Origin: Parabacteroides sp.
Lineage (GTDB): Bacteria > Bacteroidota > Bacteroidia > Bacteroidales > Tannerellaceae
Assembly: GCA_028689545.1 (NCBI GenBank)
Contig: JAQVCX010000005.1
Span: forward strand, 1 to 64,000
DNA: 64,000 bases
Direction: 5' to 3'
Under the pieces are notes generated by a model. It was not told where the DNA came from. It made no database searches and worked only from the letters and a program-made list of their open reading frames with translations. Of the stretch, positions 45,983 to 54,443 are shown in pieces. Position numbers and translations under genes: made by a program. Position 1 is the stretch's first letter. Each line of letters opens with the position of its first letter.

Positions 45983-46164
45983 TTCGAGGGGTCGAAAAGC
46001 CTATTCCGGTTTAAAAAAACGGATTTCGAGGAGTCGAGAACCATTCCCCCGTTTCAGGAAATGAATCTCGAGGCCTCGAAATGTATTTTCTTGCCTCGGA
46101 AAAGCATTTCAAGCCCTCGAAAAGCATTTCCCGGTTTCAGGAAAGGGGTTTCGAGGGGTCGAAA
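45983..46164. repeat. Nine phased dyads with 21-bp period, two alternating types
   Basis: Dyad centres lie at about 45989.5, 46011, 46031.5, 46052, 46073.5, 46094.5, 46114.5, 46135.5 and 46156.5, a mean step of 20.9 bp. Odd positions are of type TTTCGA-GGNN-TCGAAA (perfect at the last one; the fifth holds the palindrome TCGAGGCCTCGA). Positions 4, 6 and 8 are of type ATTTCC..GGAAA; position 2 is degenerate. Units mostly begin ATTTC. The array fills the intercistronic gap between two minus-strand operon genes. Confidence 0.9.
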
Positions 46165-46186
46165 CGGGTTTCGCAAATATAGGGAA

Positions 46187-47974
46187 TTATTCTTGAACCT
46201 GCGGAGTGTCTCCGTAAATTAATGAAAAGTCATCCACGTACATAACGCTGCTTGAACTTCCTTCAAAATAATCACCATAACGACTCGCACTAGCGACAAT
46301 TATGATATACTTTGGCTGGCGACTCAAATCACGATATTTCAAATCAATCGTAAACTCTCTCCACGCATTATTCGTCGACCCTCTGTCCGCATCCGACAAT
46401 TTGCCATAAGCGATAATATTGGGATCCGTATCATAATTGATGAATGTACCCTCTTTTGTATTAATGGTATAGGGTGCCGACTTATCAGACAAGGCTATAT
46501 AAATGTCATTTTGATCCGTATCTCCTTTCGCTAGCGGGGCTTTATCAGAGACATAATCAACCGTTCCCGGGGTATAATGAACGTAACCATGCAACTGCGT
46601 AGGCCGCGATGTAAATGAAGAGCCAAATTGCAACTCCGCTCCGGAGGTACCAATCGTCGTCACAAAATGTCCTGTGTATAAATTACCGGCGGCGAATTGC
46701 CCCAAAATGCCACCGATACCAACAAACTGAGAAGCCAACTTAGCGGACATACCTCCGGATGTATGCACTATCGTACTCTCGCCGGAAGTCGGATTCGCAT
46801 TTCCCATTGAAGCACCCGGATTACCACTGTCCCAGAAAGAAATTAAATAATCATTTGAATCGCTTTGGGTCGCATCCGCTTGATCTATCGCATAAATTAT
46901 CTTTCCGTTTGTATACCATTTATCAAAAGATCCATTATACAAGGCGATCTCCGTCTCCGTGGTAAATTCTCCCGTAGCAACGCTGATCTCTCCGTCTGTC
47001 AACCGATATTCGTATGCCGTGGCAACTGTCAATCCCTTCAAGGTAGCCGCAGCGGAATACTCAGCTGCGTTGACCGTAGTCGCTACATCCATCCATGTCT
47101 CCGTATCCTTTATACGATACTGGAACTTCAAGGATGAAAGTTCGCCGGAATCAAGCGTGATATCCGAAGCTGTCAGGTAAACGAACTGACTCCACGGATT
47201 TGCGGACAAGGTAGCGCCATTCTTTGCGTTCGGATCGACCGTAAAGTCGTATGTGTACTGGTTCATCGTAGGATCTACCGTTACGGTTACATTTCCCGTA
47301 CCCGTAGATTGATTCTTAAAGTTCAAGATATAATGATCTTTTGCGCTGACCTTTGAGATTGGTAGCTCCTTAGAGCTTGTTTTTCCGGCAACGGAAACAA
47401 CCGTATAAGCCACCGTCAAGTCGGAAACCGGGAAATAGGCCACACTCGTACCGTTCGGGGCGAAATCCACCGGAGTGACCGAGGAGGTAGCGCTCTTTAC
47501 CTGCACCTTGATGGAACCATTGCCCAACTTATCCAAGAAAGCCTGCTCGAAAGCCACCGTCACCTTCACGTTCGCCAAGGAACAAACCAAATTGGCTGTT
47601 GCTGTCTTGCCTTTCTCGATCGTCACCGTGGTCTTGCCCGTATAATAGGCGCGATCCGCTCCGGAATTGCCGTCCCATCCGTAAGAAACGGCCTCGATGG
47701 TATATTCTCCTTGCTTCAACGAAAGCTCTTTGCCTTCTAAGTCCGCCGTATGGTCATTCGTCGCAAACTTCTCCACGCCGTCCGCGTTCTTGATCACCAC
47801 ACGCATCTGCTTGGGTTTATACGTCACATCGGCCTTCGTGTTCACCTCCGTACTCTGTTCCAAGGCTACACGTAGGTAACCCACATTGTCTTTTGACTCT
47901 AACTCATCCCCTTGACAGGAAAAGAGAGAAAAAGCCATCACGCTTATAACTAGAATATAATAAATATGTTTCAT
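46187..47974 (-). CDS. DUF4493-PCMD lipoprotein
   Basis: A 595-residue lipoprotein (VMAFSLFSC). The DUF4493 part comprises GYLRVALEQSTEVNTKADV, LKQGEYTIEAVSYGWDGNSG and AYYTGKTTVTIEKGKTATAN. A fibronectin-like module follows (TAYEYRLTDGEI), then a complete PCMD: YNGSFDKWYTNGKIIYAID, FWDSGNPGASMGNANPTSGE, YIALSDKSAPYTI, YIIIVASASRYGDYFEGSSS and VMYVDDFSLIYG. It shares the layout of the 42650-44311 gene, so the operon contains paralogues made by duplication. It overlaps the upstream gene by 4 nt (ATGA). Confidence 0.88.
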   Translation of the reverse strand: MKHIYYILVISVMAFSLFSCQGDELESKDNVGYLRVALEQSTEVNTKADVTYKPKQMRVVIKNADGVEKFATNDHTADLEGKELSLKQGEYTIEAVSYGWDGNSGADRAYYTGKTTVTIEKGKTATANLVCSLANVKVTVAFEQAFLDKLGNGSIKVQVKSATSSVTPVDFAPNGTSVAYFPVSDLTVAYTVVSVAGKTSSKELPISKVSAKDHYILNFKNQSTGTGNVTVTVDPTMNQYTYDFTVDPNAKNGATLSANPWSQFVYLTASDITLDSGELSSLKFQYRIKDTETWMDVATTVNAAEYSAAATLKGLTVATAYEYRLTDGEISVATGEFTTETEIALYNGSFDKWYTNGKIIYAIDQADATQSDSNDYLISFWDSGNPGASMGNANPTSGESTIVHTSGGMSAKLASQFVGIGGILGQFAAGNLYTGHFVTTIGTSGAELQFGSSFTSRPTQLHGYVHYTPGTVDYVSDKAPLAKGDTDQNDIYIALSDKSAPYTINTKEGTFINYDTDPNIIAYGKLSDADRGSTNNAWREFTIDLKYRDLSRQPKYIIIVASASRYGDYFEGSSSSVMYVDDFSLIYGDTPQVQE

Positions 47975-49251
47975 TGTTCGGTTTGCTGTTTTTTTTGTAT
48001 CGTTATTTTAAAACTCGCCTCTGCTGTTTTAGATGGGGTTGACTGATCTTCCACTGTCAAATAGAATGTATGAGTCCCGTACTGATTTGCCAACATACCA
48101 AACAATGTACTGCTAAGACTAAAATCATATGTAAGTTCACCAGCCTTAGGTAAAGGGAAAAGTGTTCCTAAAACCTCATTATCTATCAATGTCTCACCTC
48201 CCTCTTTTGTTAAATCATAGCCATTCAACTCAGCCAACATTCCTTTAAACGTACTATTAGTTGTTTCCATCCGCACCCTGACATCCTTGATCTTGCCCGG
48301 CACATTCATGCTAACCGCAATTTCAGGTTGCGTCTTATCGCCGTCAGTATAAGTTAGCTCTTGTCCGATACAACTTCCAGTAATAGTCGGCGCTCCAGCA
48401 TCCGGATCACTCGGCTCCACCGGCACGTCCACGGTATCCTCGTGTCCATCCCACGTCACCTCAGCGGATATCTCGATACCCTGCACACCATTCGGCTTTT
48501 CAGGATCATACTCGCCCGGTTTCATCGTGATAGCCAACGCATCGCCACCCAGCCAGTCGGAACTCTCGGCCTCGGCAGGCTTCGCAATCGTACGGCTCTC
48601 GCGAACAGGCTTGTCATTCTTGTTCACTCCTACGAAAGAGACCTTAATTTCCTTTACGCCTTCACCTAACATCCAATAGAAAGCGTCAGGTTGCGAAAAA
48701 GTGCCCGTGCCAGACCATACAAGCTCCTTGACGCGCGTACCGGCCTTCACCGTGACAGTCCAGCTCTTAAAGGAAGCCTGCATCTCCGTGGAGTAAGCGA
48801 GCTGGAACTTCGTATTTTCCATCTTACAGGTGACGGTGACATCGGTAGCCTCACTCTTCTTCACCGAGAAAGAGGTGCTTCCGCCATAGTAAGGTGCCGT
48901 CTCCTCCGGTTCGCCCGGCTTATGGGAATACATCGTGTAGTCGCCTACCGGAAGTTCTACGGAGGGATTCGTAGGATCGTAGGTAAGGGTCTTGTAAATC
49001 CCCTCGCTGTTGCTGATCTCCACGATATATCCCGTGGCGCTCACCGCCGGGATAGTCTCTGAGGTTCCGGACTCAGCCTCGGCCTTGGTCTGCACGTCGT
49101 TGTTCTTCGCGTCTACGGCCACGCCCAGATTCAGCAAGCCCATCTCGGAAGAATCATCATCCTTCCTTAGGATCTCGTTCTTCATCTCGCAGGAAGCCAG
49201 CCCCATCATCAGGAGGCAACCCGCCATTATCGTATATCTTATATTCATCAT
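47971..49251 (-). CDS. DUF4493 lipoprotein with C-terminal DUF4458-like part
   Basis: A 426-residue lipoprotein (CLLMMGLASC). The DUF4493 domain reads AVSATGYIVEISNSEGIYKT, LPVGDYTMYSHKPGEPEETA and PYYGGSTSFSVKKSEATDVT. The C-terminal 150 residues (PTITGSCIGQELTYTDGDK, then TLFPLPKAGELTYDFSLS) form another beta sandwich ending IQKKQQTEQ; I name this part only tentatively. Stop and start overlap with the next gene (ATGA) show tight coupling in the operon. Confidence 0.8.
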   Translation of the reverse strand: MMNIRYTIMAGCLLMMGLASCEMKNEILRKDDDSSEMGLLNLGVAVDAKNNDVQTKAEAESGTSETIPAVSATGYIVEISNSEGIYKTLTYDPTNPSVELPVGDYTMYSHKPGEPEETAPYYGGSTSFSVKKSEATDVTVTCKMENTKFQLAYSTEMQASFKSWTVTVKAGTRVKELVWSGTGTFSQPDAFYWMLGEGVKEIKVSFVGVNKNDKPVRESRTIAKPAEAESSDWLGGDALAITMKPGEYDPEKPNGVQGIEISAEVTWDGHEDTVDVPVEPSDPDAGAPTITGSCIGQELTYTDGDKTQPEIAVSMNVPGKIKDVRVRMETTNSTFKGMLAELNGYDLTKEGGETLIDNEVLGTLFPLPKAGELTYDFSLSSTLFGMLANQYGTHTFYLTVEDQSTPSKTAEASFKITIQKKQQTEQ

Positions 49252-49287
49252 TAAATTTGTTCTACTGGTTTTACATCCTAATAACTA

Positions 49288-50109
49288 TTAGAGCCAATTG
49301 GAAGGGATCTCGATATCGATAGGCTTATCGTTCGTGCTATCATCGAAAGTAATCGTGATGCCTAGCTTGCCGGTCGTATCCTCCACTTTCGGGTTCACCG
49401 TGATTGTCCACATACTGCCCCACTTCATCGCACGGGTCAAGGCATCGACATTGGCCTTCGTCCCATCCTTTTTGGTAAACACGAAAGTCGCCTTCACGTT
49501 CTCCCCCGCCTCGGCCAGCTTCACGTAAAGAGGATCCGTGTCTCCCTTCGGCCAAATGATCGAAGCGTTCTCGCCAGCCGCTTGAGTAGCGAAATGAACG
49601 GCGTAATCAGAGAAATAAGTAGCCATAGTATCGCCAAATTTCACGACCAGCTTTCCGCAAGCCGGCTTACAACTCACCTTTGTACCGGTTACCTGATCGC
49701 TATTCACGTCGAACGCGGTAGAGCCATACATATAGATACCGGCGCGGGTAGAGGCACTCGAGTTAAACTCCTCACCATCGTAAGCTACCACTTTGTAAGA
49801 GCCGTTGCTCAGCTCGATCAAATCCTTGGGGACATTCGAGTACGTCCATTCACAACCCGACACCACCTGACCTTCATTGTTCAAGATCTTCACCTTATAA
49901 TCGTCAAGTGGGCGAGTTGTCAGATAAGCGCCCTCATCGACCGCCTTCGTCTTCGTCTCAAACCCCATCTCGGCCGCTAAGCTCAGTTGCACCGAGCCTT
50001 TTCCCTCCGGAGCCAGCGTGCCTTCCTCCTCCGAGGAGCAGGCACTCAACATCAGGCCTCCCGCCAAGGCGCAGGCCATTTTTACTAATAAAGTCCTCAA
50101 TTTTCTCAT
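49288..50109 (-). CDS. DUF4493 lipoprotein, first gene of the surface operon
   Basis: A 273-residue lipoprotein (GGLMLSAC, lipobox Cys24). The DUF4493 pattern is textbook: GSVQLSLAAEMGFETKTKAV, YLTTRPLDDYKVKILNNEGQ, LIELSNGSYKVVAYDGEEFN, AGIYMYGSTAFDVNSDQVTG and CGKLVVKFGDTMATYFSDYA. It is transcribed from a promoter just upstream and divergent from the AraC-type regulator. That makes the regulator the likely controller of the whole 50.1-36.8 kb operon. Confidence 0.87.
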   Translation of the reverse strand: MRKLRTLLVKMACALAGGLMLSACSSEEEGTLAPEGKGSVQLSLAAEMGFETKTKAVDEGAYLTTRPLDDYKVKILNNEGQVVSGCEWTYSNVPKDLIELSNGSYKVVAYDGEEFNSSASTRAGIYMYGSTAFDVNSDQVTGTKVSCKPACGKLVVKFGDTMATYFSDYAVHFATQAAGENASIIWPKGDTDPLYVKLAEAGENVKATFVFTKKDGTKANVDALTRAMKWGSMWTITVNPKVEDTTGKLGITITFDDSTNDKPIDIEIPSNWL

Positions 50110-50162
50110 GTGAAAATGTTATTGATTTCTATTCTTTTTAAATTATCCCATTAAAACGGTTG

Positions 50163-50193
50163 CAAAATAACGGCAATTTCCCAATATCCACAA
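50163..50193 (-). promoter_or_regulatory. Promoter of the DUF4493/PCMD operon
   Basis: The minus strand reads TTG (50193-50191), 20 nt, then TTATTTTG (50170-50163), one mismatch to TAnnTTTG. The leader to ATG 50109 would be about 45 nt. The 140 bp between this and the regulator promoter is the place to look for AraC sites. Confidence 0.55.
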
Positions 50194-50336
50194 GGTCTAT
50201 TTTAGAGAAAGAGTGTCCTATTTATTATATCATGCTTATTTTTCACAAGTTTTGACCACATTCTTCAACGATGTATCAAACCTTTGATTCTTTGTGTTTT
50301 TTAGGTAGATATACGTACTATTATGGGAAATAAGCC

Positions 50337-50344
50337 TATATTTG
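50337..50344 (+). promoter_or_regulatory. -7 box TATATTTG of the AraC-type regulator gene
   Basis: TATATTTG fits the consensus, 22 nt before ATG 50367. It faces away from the operon promoter. Confidence 0.65.
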
Positions 50345-50366
50345 TATCGTTCAAATTTCATAATCG

Positions 50367-51209
50367 ATGCAAAAAGATCTACCCAAAATAGATATCCCCA
50401 TCCAGAGTGTCGTGGGTACGGATATCACCAAAGAATTATTGAATCTATATACGGATTCACCCTGCCGCCTAAAGGCCGGGATATTCGTTTTATTGCTTGA
50501 TGGGGACATAGAGGCATCCATCAATTTGGTCAGATACCAGATACAGCCGATGAGTTTCATCACCTTGTTTCCACAATGTATTTTGCAGATCCATCAGGCG
50601 AAAGGGAATTTGAAGATCTATTTCCTCGGATTCTCCTCCGAGTTCTTGCAGAACATCAATCTGTTCAAGATCATCCCCGAACACTATTACCAGATGAGGG
50701 AAAGGCCGATTATCGCGTTGGAAGAGAATGACAAGCAGATTTATCACAGCTACTTCGAGCTGCTGCTGAAAGCGCAGGAGAACGGGTATCTGCCGGCAAA
50801 CAGCGATATCTGTAAATCTACGTTGAGCTTGCTACTGTCTTATTTGAAAGAGACCTATAAGAAGGTCTCTCCGTACAACAATATATTGATAAAGAGTAAG
50901 AAAATCACCAAGGAATTCACCGAGCTGGTTATCCAGAATTATATGAAAGAACGCAACGTATCGTTCTACGCGAATAAATTGAGAATCACGGCGGCCCATT
51001 TAAGCACGACCATAAAAGAGACGACCGGACGAACGTGCACAGAGATTATCTCCGCCATGGTGATTATGGACGCAAGGACTCAGCTTAAATCAACAGATCT
51101 GCCAATCAACCAGATAGCAGAATCCTTGAATTTTTGCAACGTGTCATTCTTCGGCAAATATTTCAAGCGATACGTTGGCATCGGCCCACAGGAATATAGG
51201 AATAGCTGA
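50367..51209 (+). CDS. AraC-family transcriptional regulator
   Basis: A 280-residue protein. Residues 1-160 form a cupin-like sensor domain (CRLKAGIFVLLLDGDIEASI). The C-terminal 100 residues are the double helix-turn-helix: YMKERNVSFYANKLRITAAH, TGRTCTEIISAMVIMDARTQ, and the signature LPINQIAESLNFCNVSFFGK with FKRYVGIGPQEYRNS. It is divergent from the long DUF4493/PCMD operon, with 257 bp between starts, so it likely regulates that operon. The ligand is unknown. Confidence 0.92.
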   Translation: MQKDLPKIDIPIQSVVGTDITKELLNLYTDSPCRLKAGIFVLLLDGDIEASINLVRYQIQPMSFITLFPQCILQIHQAKGNLKIYFLGFSSEFLQNINLFKIIPEHYYQMRERPIIALEENDKQIYHSYFELLLKAQENGYLPANSDICKSTLSLLLSYLKETYKKVSPYNNILIKSKKITKEFTELVIQNYMKERNVSFYANKLRITAAHLSTTIKETTGRTCTEIISAMVIMDARTQLKSTDLPINQIAESLNFCNVSFFGKYFKRYVGIGPQEYRNS

Positions 51210-51253
51210 TCTTTTACGGCTCCTCCCCCCAGGCGGTCCGAGAACTTAAATTT

Positions 51254-51284
51254 GCTATCGCTTTACCGCAGATAGCGACCTTTT
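51254..51284 (+). terminator. Candidate terminator of the AraC-type gene
   Basis: GCTATC (51254-51259) pairs with GATAGC (51271-51276) across an 11-nt loop, followed by GACCTTTT. The stem is short, so this is tentative. Confidence 0.4.
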
Positions 51285-51310
51285 GTGATGCACCCTTATC
51301 GTAAACCCTA

Positions 51311-52681
51311 TTATAGCAAAGGGGTCATGTAGAGAGGTAAATACACAATGCCATCCTCCTCGGTTAAATCACTTCCATGCAGCACATAAGGCGTAGACAA
51401 TTGATTACCAAATTTAGCGATACACTTTTTGAGTGACGTTATGCTATATTTTTTCCCGGATTTCACCTCAATGGGCGATATGTTGTGCCGGCTTGTGATA
51501 GTCGGCTTTTGAATCAAGAAATCAATCTCCATTCTATCCTCCGCGATAGTTGTCGTGTTTTTGCTGTAGAAATACAACTTGTGACCCGATGCCTTGAGCA
51601 TTTGGGCGACAACATTTTCAACCAACATGCCTTCGTTTACTTCCAATTTATCAAACATCAGCTTTTTATAAAGTTCATCGCTTACAATACCACGTTCATC
51701 AAAAGCATGGCTGATGAGCAATCCGGTATCGCCCATGTAACACTTCAATGTGGTACGCTCTTCATTAAGCCTTAGCCCAATACTTGGCGCTGTAGAGTTA
51801 TAACAACAATTGATGATCCTTGAATCGCTCAACCAGAAGAAGGCATCAGAGTAATCTCTCATACGAGCTTCTTCTTGTAAGGCTGAAAGCTTGAATTTCT
51901 TTTCATGCTTTTGTAATTGGCCTGGAATCTCTTCGTAAATAGCCGTCACCTTCGTTTCTTGGTTGTCGGCATATTTACGTATGTCGTTTCTGTAAAGTGC
52001 CAGAATATCACGTTTCACCTCATCAACCTCTTCAAAGTTTTTCACCTTAACGAATTTAGCTACCGCCTGTGGCATACCACCCACTATCAGATATTGCCGA
52101 AAGTAGTCCAATGCCTTGCGATGAAATACGCCCATCGGTTTCAATTTCTCAAATTGGTTCCGGATATAAGGCATCATCATTTCATCACCCAATGCCCAAA
52201 GGAATTCCTCAAAATCCATTGGATTCATTTCGATGGCATGTTCCTCGGAGGGGATCATAATATCCTTTACGTTCTTTTTAATAGAGATAAGCGATCCTGT
52301 CTCTATGTAATCAAAACGATGGTCGATAACCAAGTGTTTGATGGCAGCTCTTGCTTTGGGACAAAACTGCACCTCGTCGAATATAATCAGCGAGCGTGCT
52401 TCCTCCATGGCTGAACGACGAGGGATAATCTTCTTGTTGTAATACACCTGAAGGTTCATAAACAAAGTATCCAAGTCATCCATATACAACTCAAAGAATT
52501 GCATAACTTGAGGGTTTACCTTGCTGAAATCTACGAGAAGGTAGGATTCGTATTCTTTTTTCGCGAATTCTTCTACTATATAGCTCTTGCCTACGCGTCG
52601 AGCTCCTTCTATCAGTAAGGCTACATCTCCTTTCCTAGTCCGCTTCCATTGAAGCAAGTCTTGATATATTTTTCTTCTCAT
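51311..52681 (-). CDS. AAA ATPase with DUF4143 domain
   Basis: About 456 residues. The P-loop is EGARRVGKS (residues 25-33). Walker B is SLIIFDEVQF with D102/E103. The arginine and sensor region is YIETGSLISIKKN. The C-terminal DUF4143 part has a nuclease-like MEIDFLIQKP, then ISPIEVKSGKKYSITSLKK (D...ExK). The protein type is abundant in Bacteroidetes and functionally uncharacterised. I use ATG 52681; earlier start candidates are inside the 33-bp repeat. It is transcribed alone. Like the 693-1892 gene, it is preceded by 33-bp tandem repeats. Confidence 0.88.
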   Translation of the reverse strand: MRRKIYQDLLQWKRTRKGDVALLIEGARRVGKSYIVEEFAKKEYESYLLVDFSKVNPQVMQFFELYMDDLDTLFMNLQVYYNKKIIPRRSAMEEARSLIIFDEVQFCPKARAAIKHLVIDHRFDYIETGSLISIKKNVKDIMIPSEEHAIEMNPMDFEEFLWALGDEMMMPYIRNQFEKLKPMGVFHRKALDYFRQYLIVGGMPQAVAKFVKVKNFEEVDEVKRDILALYRNDIRKYADNQETKVTAIYEEIPGQLQKHEKKFKLSALQEEARMRDYSDAFFWLSDSRIINCCYNSTAPSIGLRLNEERTTLKCYMGDTGLLISHAFDERGIVSDELYKKLMFDKLEVNEGMLVENVVAQMLKASGHKLYFYSKNTTTIAEDRMEIDFLIQKPTITSRHNISPIEVKSGKKYSITSLKKCIAKFGNQLSTPYVLHGSDLTEEDGIVYLPLYMTPLL

Positions 52682-52692
52682 AAGCATACTAT

Positions 52693-52771
52693 TACACATA
52701 ATCAAACTTTACAATATCGCAAATATACACATAATCGAACTTTATAATACTATAAATATACACATAATCGA
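52693..52771. repeat. 33-bp tandem repeats over the promoter of the AAA/DUF4143 gene
   Basis: TACACATAATC begins at 52693, 52726 and 52759, exactly 33 bp apart. The first two full units match at roughly 27 of 33 positions (TACACATAATCRAACTTTA); the third is a partial copy of 13 bases. The units contain TATATTTG and TATATTTA (minus strand), that is, duplicated -7 boxes. Confidence 0.9.
52720..52727 (-). promoter_or_regulatory. -7 box TATATTTG of the AAA/DUF4143 gene
   Basis: The minus strand reads TATATTTG, inside the repeat unit nearest the gene, about 39 nt upstream of ATG 52681. The next unit has TATATTTA at the same phase (52753-52760). Confidence 0.6.
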
Positions 52772-52850
52772 GAATAACATCCGCATTACTGCGCTCATCC
52801 GCGTCCGGTAAATACGGGCTTTTGACATCTAGATAGATTTAGCCTAATCT

Positions 52851-54389
52851 TTACATTCCCCAGTTCTCCCGGTCCAAACTCCGATACTGTATCGCCTCCG
52901 CCAAATGCCGTACCTCTATTCGTTCGGAAGCATCCAAATCGGCTATCGTGCGGGAGACTTTTAGGATACGGTCGTAGGCACGGGCGGAGAGGCAGAGGCG
53001 CTGCATGGCGGTCTTGAGGATAGAGAGACCCGCCGCGTCGGGGACGGCGTATTGATGGAGGAGCTTCGTGTTCATCTGGGCATTGCAATAGATGCCGTCG
53101 TTAGCGGCAAAGCGTTTCTCTTGAATCGCACGGGCCTTGATCACACGCTCGCGGATAGCAATACTGGGTTCGGATGGTTGTTGTTCGGATATCTTCTCAA
53201 AAGGGACAGGGACGATTTCTATCTGTATATCGATACGATCCAGCAATGGCCCGGAGATACGGTTCATATATTTCTGGACGGCACCCGGAGAGCAAAGGCA
53301 AGGACGATCCGGATGATTGTAATAGCCACAGGGACAAGGATTCATGGAGGCCACCAGCATAAAGCCCGCGGGATACTCCACCGTGAAACGGGCACGGGAA
53401 ATGTTGATCAGGCGATCTTCCAAAGGCTGACGCATCACCTCCAACACGCTTCTGTTGAACTCGGGAAGCTCGTCGAGGAAAAGGACCCCGTTGTGCGCCA
53501 AACTGATTTCTCCGGGTTGCGGGAAAGCCCCACCTCCCACCATCGCCACATTCGAGATCGTATGGTGTGGGGAACGGAAAGGGCGTTGCACCATTAAGGA
53601 GGTGCCCCCACTTATCTTTCCAGCTACCGAATGAATTTTAGTCGTCTCCAAGGATTCTTGTAAAGTGAACGGAGGCAAGATCGTAGGGAGACGTTTCGCC
53701 AGCATCGATTTACCGCTTCCCGGAGGGCCTACCATGATTAAGTTATGTCCACCGGCGGCGGCAACCTCCATCGCCCGCTTTACATTCTCTTGACCTCGTA
53801 CATCCGAGAAATCGCAATCGAAGAGCTGCTGCCGGTCATAGAACTCTTTGCGGGTATCAATAACCGTAGGAGACAAGGTTCGCTTCCCATCCATAAATTC
53901 CAGCACTTCCTTGATGTTAGAGACACCATAGACTTCCAGGTTGTTCACCACCGCCGCCTCACAAGCGTTTTGCTTGGGTAAGATAAAGCCTTTGAAGCCT
54001 TCCTCCCGGGCCTTGATAGCGATAGGCAAGGCTCCTTTAATAGGCTGGAGGCTGCCATCCATCGAAAGTTCTCCCATCATCAGGAATTTGGATAAAGCGG
54101 AAGAATCGATCTGCTCCGCCGCCGCCAATATGCCGATCGCCAAAGGGAGGTCATACGAGGAGCCTTCCTTGCGGATATTCGCGGGAGCCATATTAATGAC
54201 AATACGATTACGGGGGAACTTATACCCGCAGAATTGTAAGGCCGAGATAATACGCTCGTGGCTCTCCCGCACGGCCACGTCCGGAAGACCGACTAAAAAG
54301 AATTGTATACCTTTGGAACAGTCCACTTCTACGGTAACAACCGTAGCGGAAATACCCTGCACTGCAGCGGCGTAAGATTTTACCAACAT
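52851..54389 (-). CDS. yifB: YifB family Mg-chelatase-like AAA ATPase (ComM-like)
   Basis: A 512-residue protein of usual family length. The N-terminal Lon-S16-like domain is seen in VDCSKGIQFFLVGLPDVAVR and NMAPANIRKEGSSYDLPLAI. The Mg-chelatase-type AAA core has P-loop VGPPGSGKSMLAKRLP, GVLFLDELPEF and SMNPCPCGYYNHP with a CxCG element. The C-terminal lid ends RTIADLDASERIEVRHLAEA. ComM in naturally competent bacteria is a hexameric helicase for branch migration of incoming DNA; the role in Bacteroidales is not shown. It is monocistronic. Confidence 0.95.
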   Translation of the reverse strand: MLVKSYAAAVQGISATVVTVEVDCSKGIQFFLVGLPDVAVRESHERIISALQFCGYKFPRNRIVINMAPANIRKEGSSYDLPLAIGILAAAEQIDSSALSKFLMMGELSMDGSLQPIKGALPIAIKAREEGFKGFILPKQNACEAAVVNNLEVYGVSNIKEVLEFMDGKRTLSPTVIDTRKEFYDRQQLFDCDFSDVRGQENVKRAMEVAAAGGHNLIMVGPPGSGKSMLAKRLPTILPPFTLQESLETTKIHSVAGKISGGTSLMVQRPFRSPHHTISNVAMVGGGAFPQPGEISLAHNGVLFLDELPEFNRSVLEVMRQPLEDRLINISRARFTVEYPAGFMLVASMNPCPCGYYNHPDRPCLCSPGAVQKYMNRISGPLLDRIDIQIEIVPVPFEKISEQQPSEPSIAIRERVIKARAIQEKRFAANDGIYCNAQMNTKLLHQYAVPDAAGLSILKTAMQRLCLSARAYDRILKVSRTIADLDASERIEVRHLAEAIQYRSLDRENWGM

Positions 54390-54395
54390 AGTTAA

Positions 54396-54438
54396 GATTT
54401 ATGATTTATAATTTATGATTTAACTGTCAACTGTCAAC
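54396..54438. repeat. AT-rich repeat with tandem ACTGTCA copies
   Basis: ATTTATGATTTATAATTTAT-type repeats are followed by two copies of AACTGTC (54422-54437). The element resembles the one after ahcY at 19484-19548 and is probably dispersed in the genome. It lies in the 54-bp gap between two minus-strand genes. Confidence 0.55.
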
Positions 54439-54443
54439 TCAGC

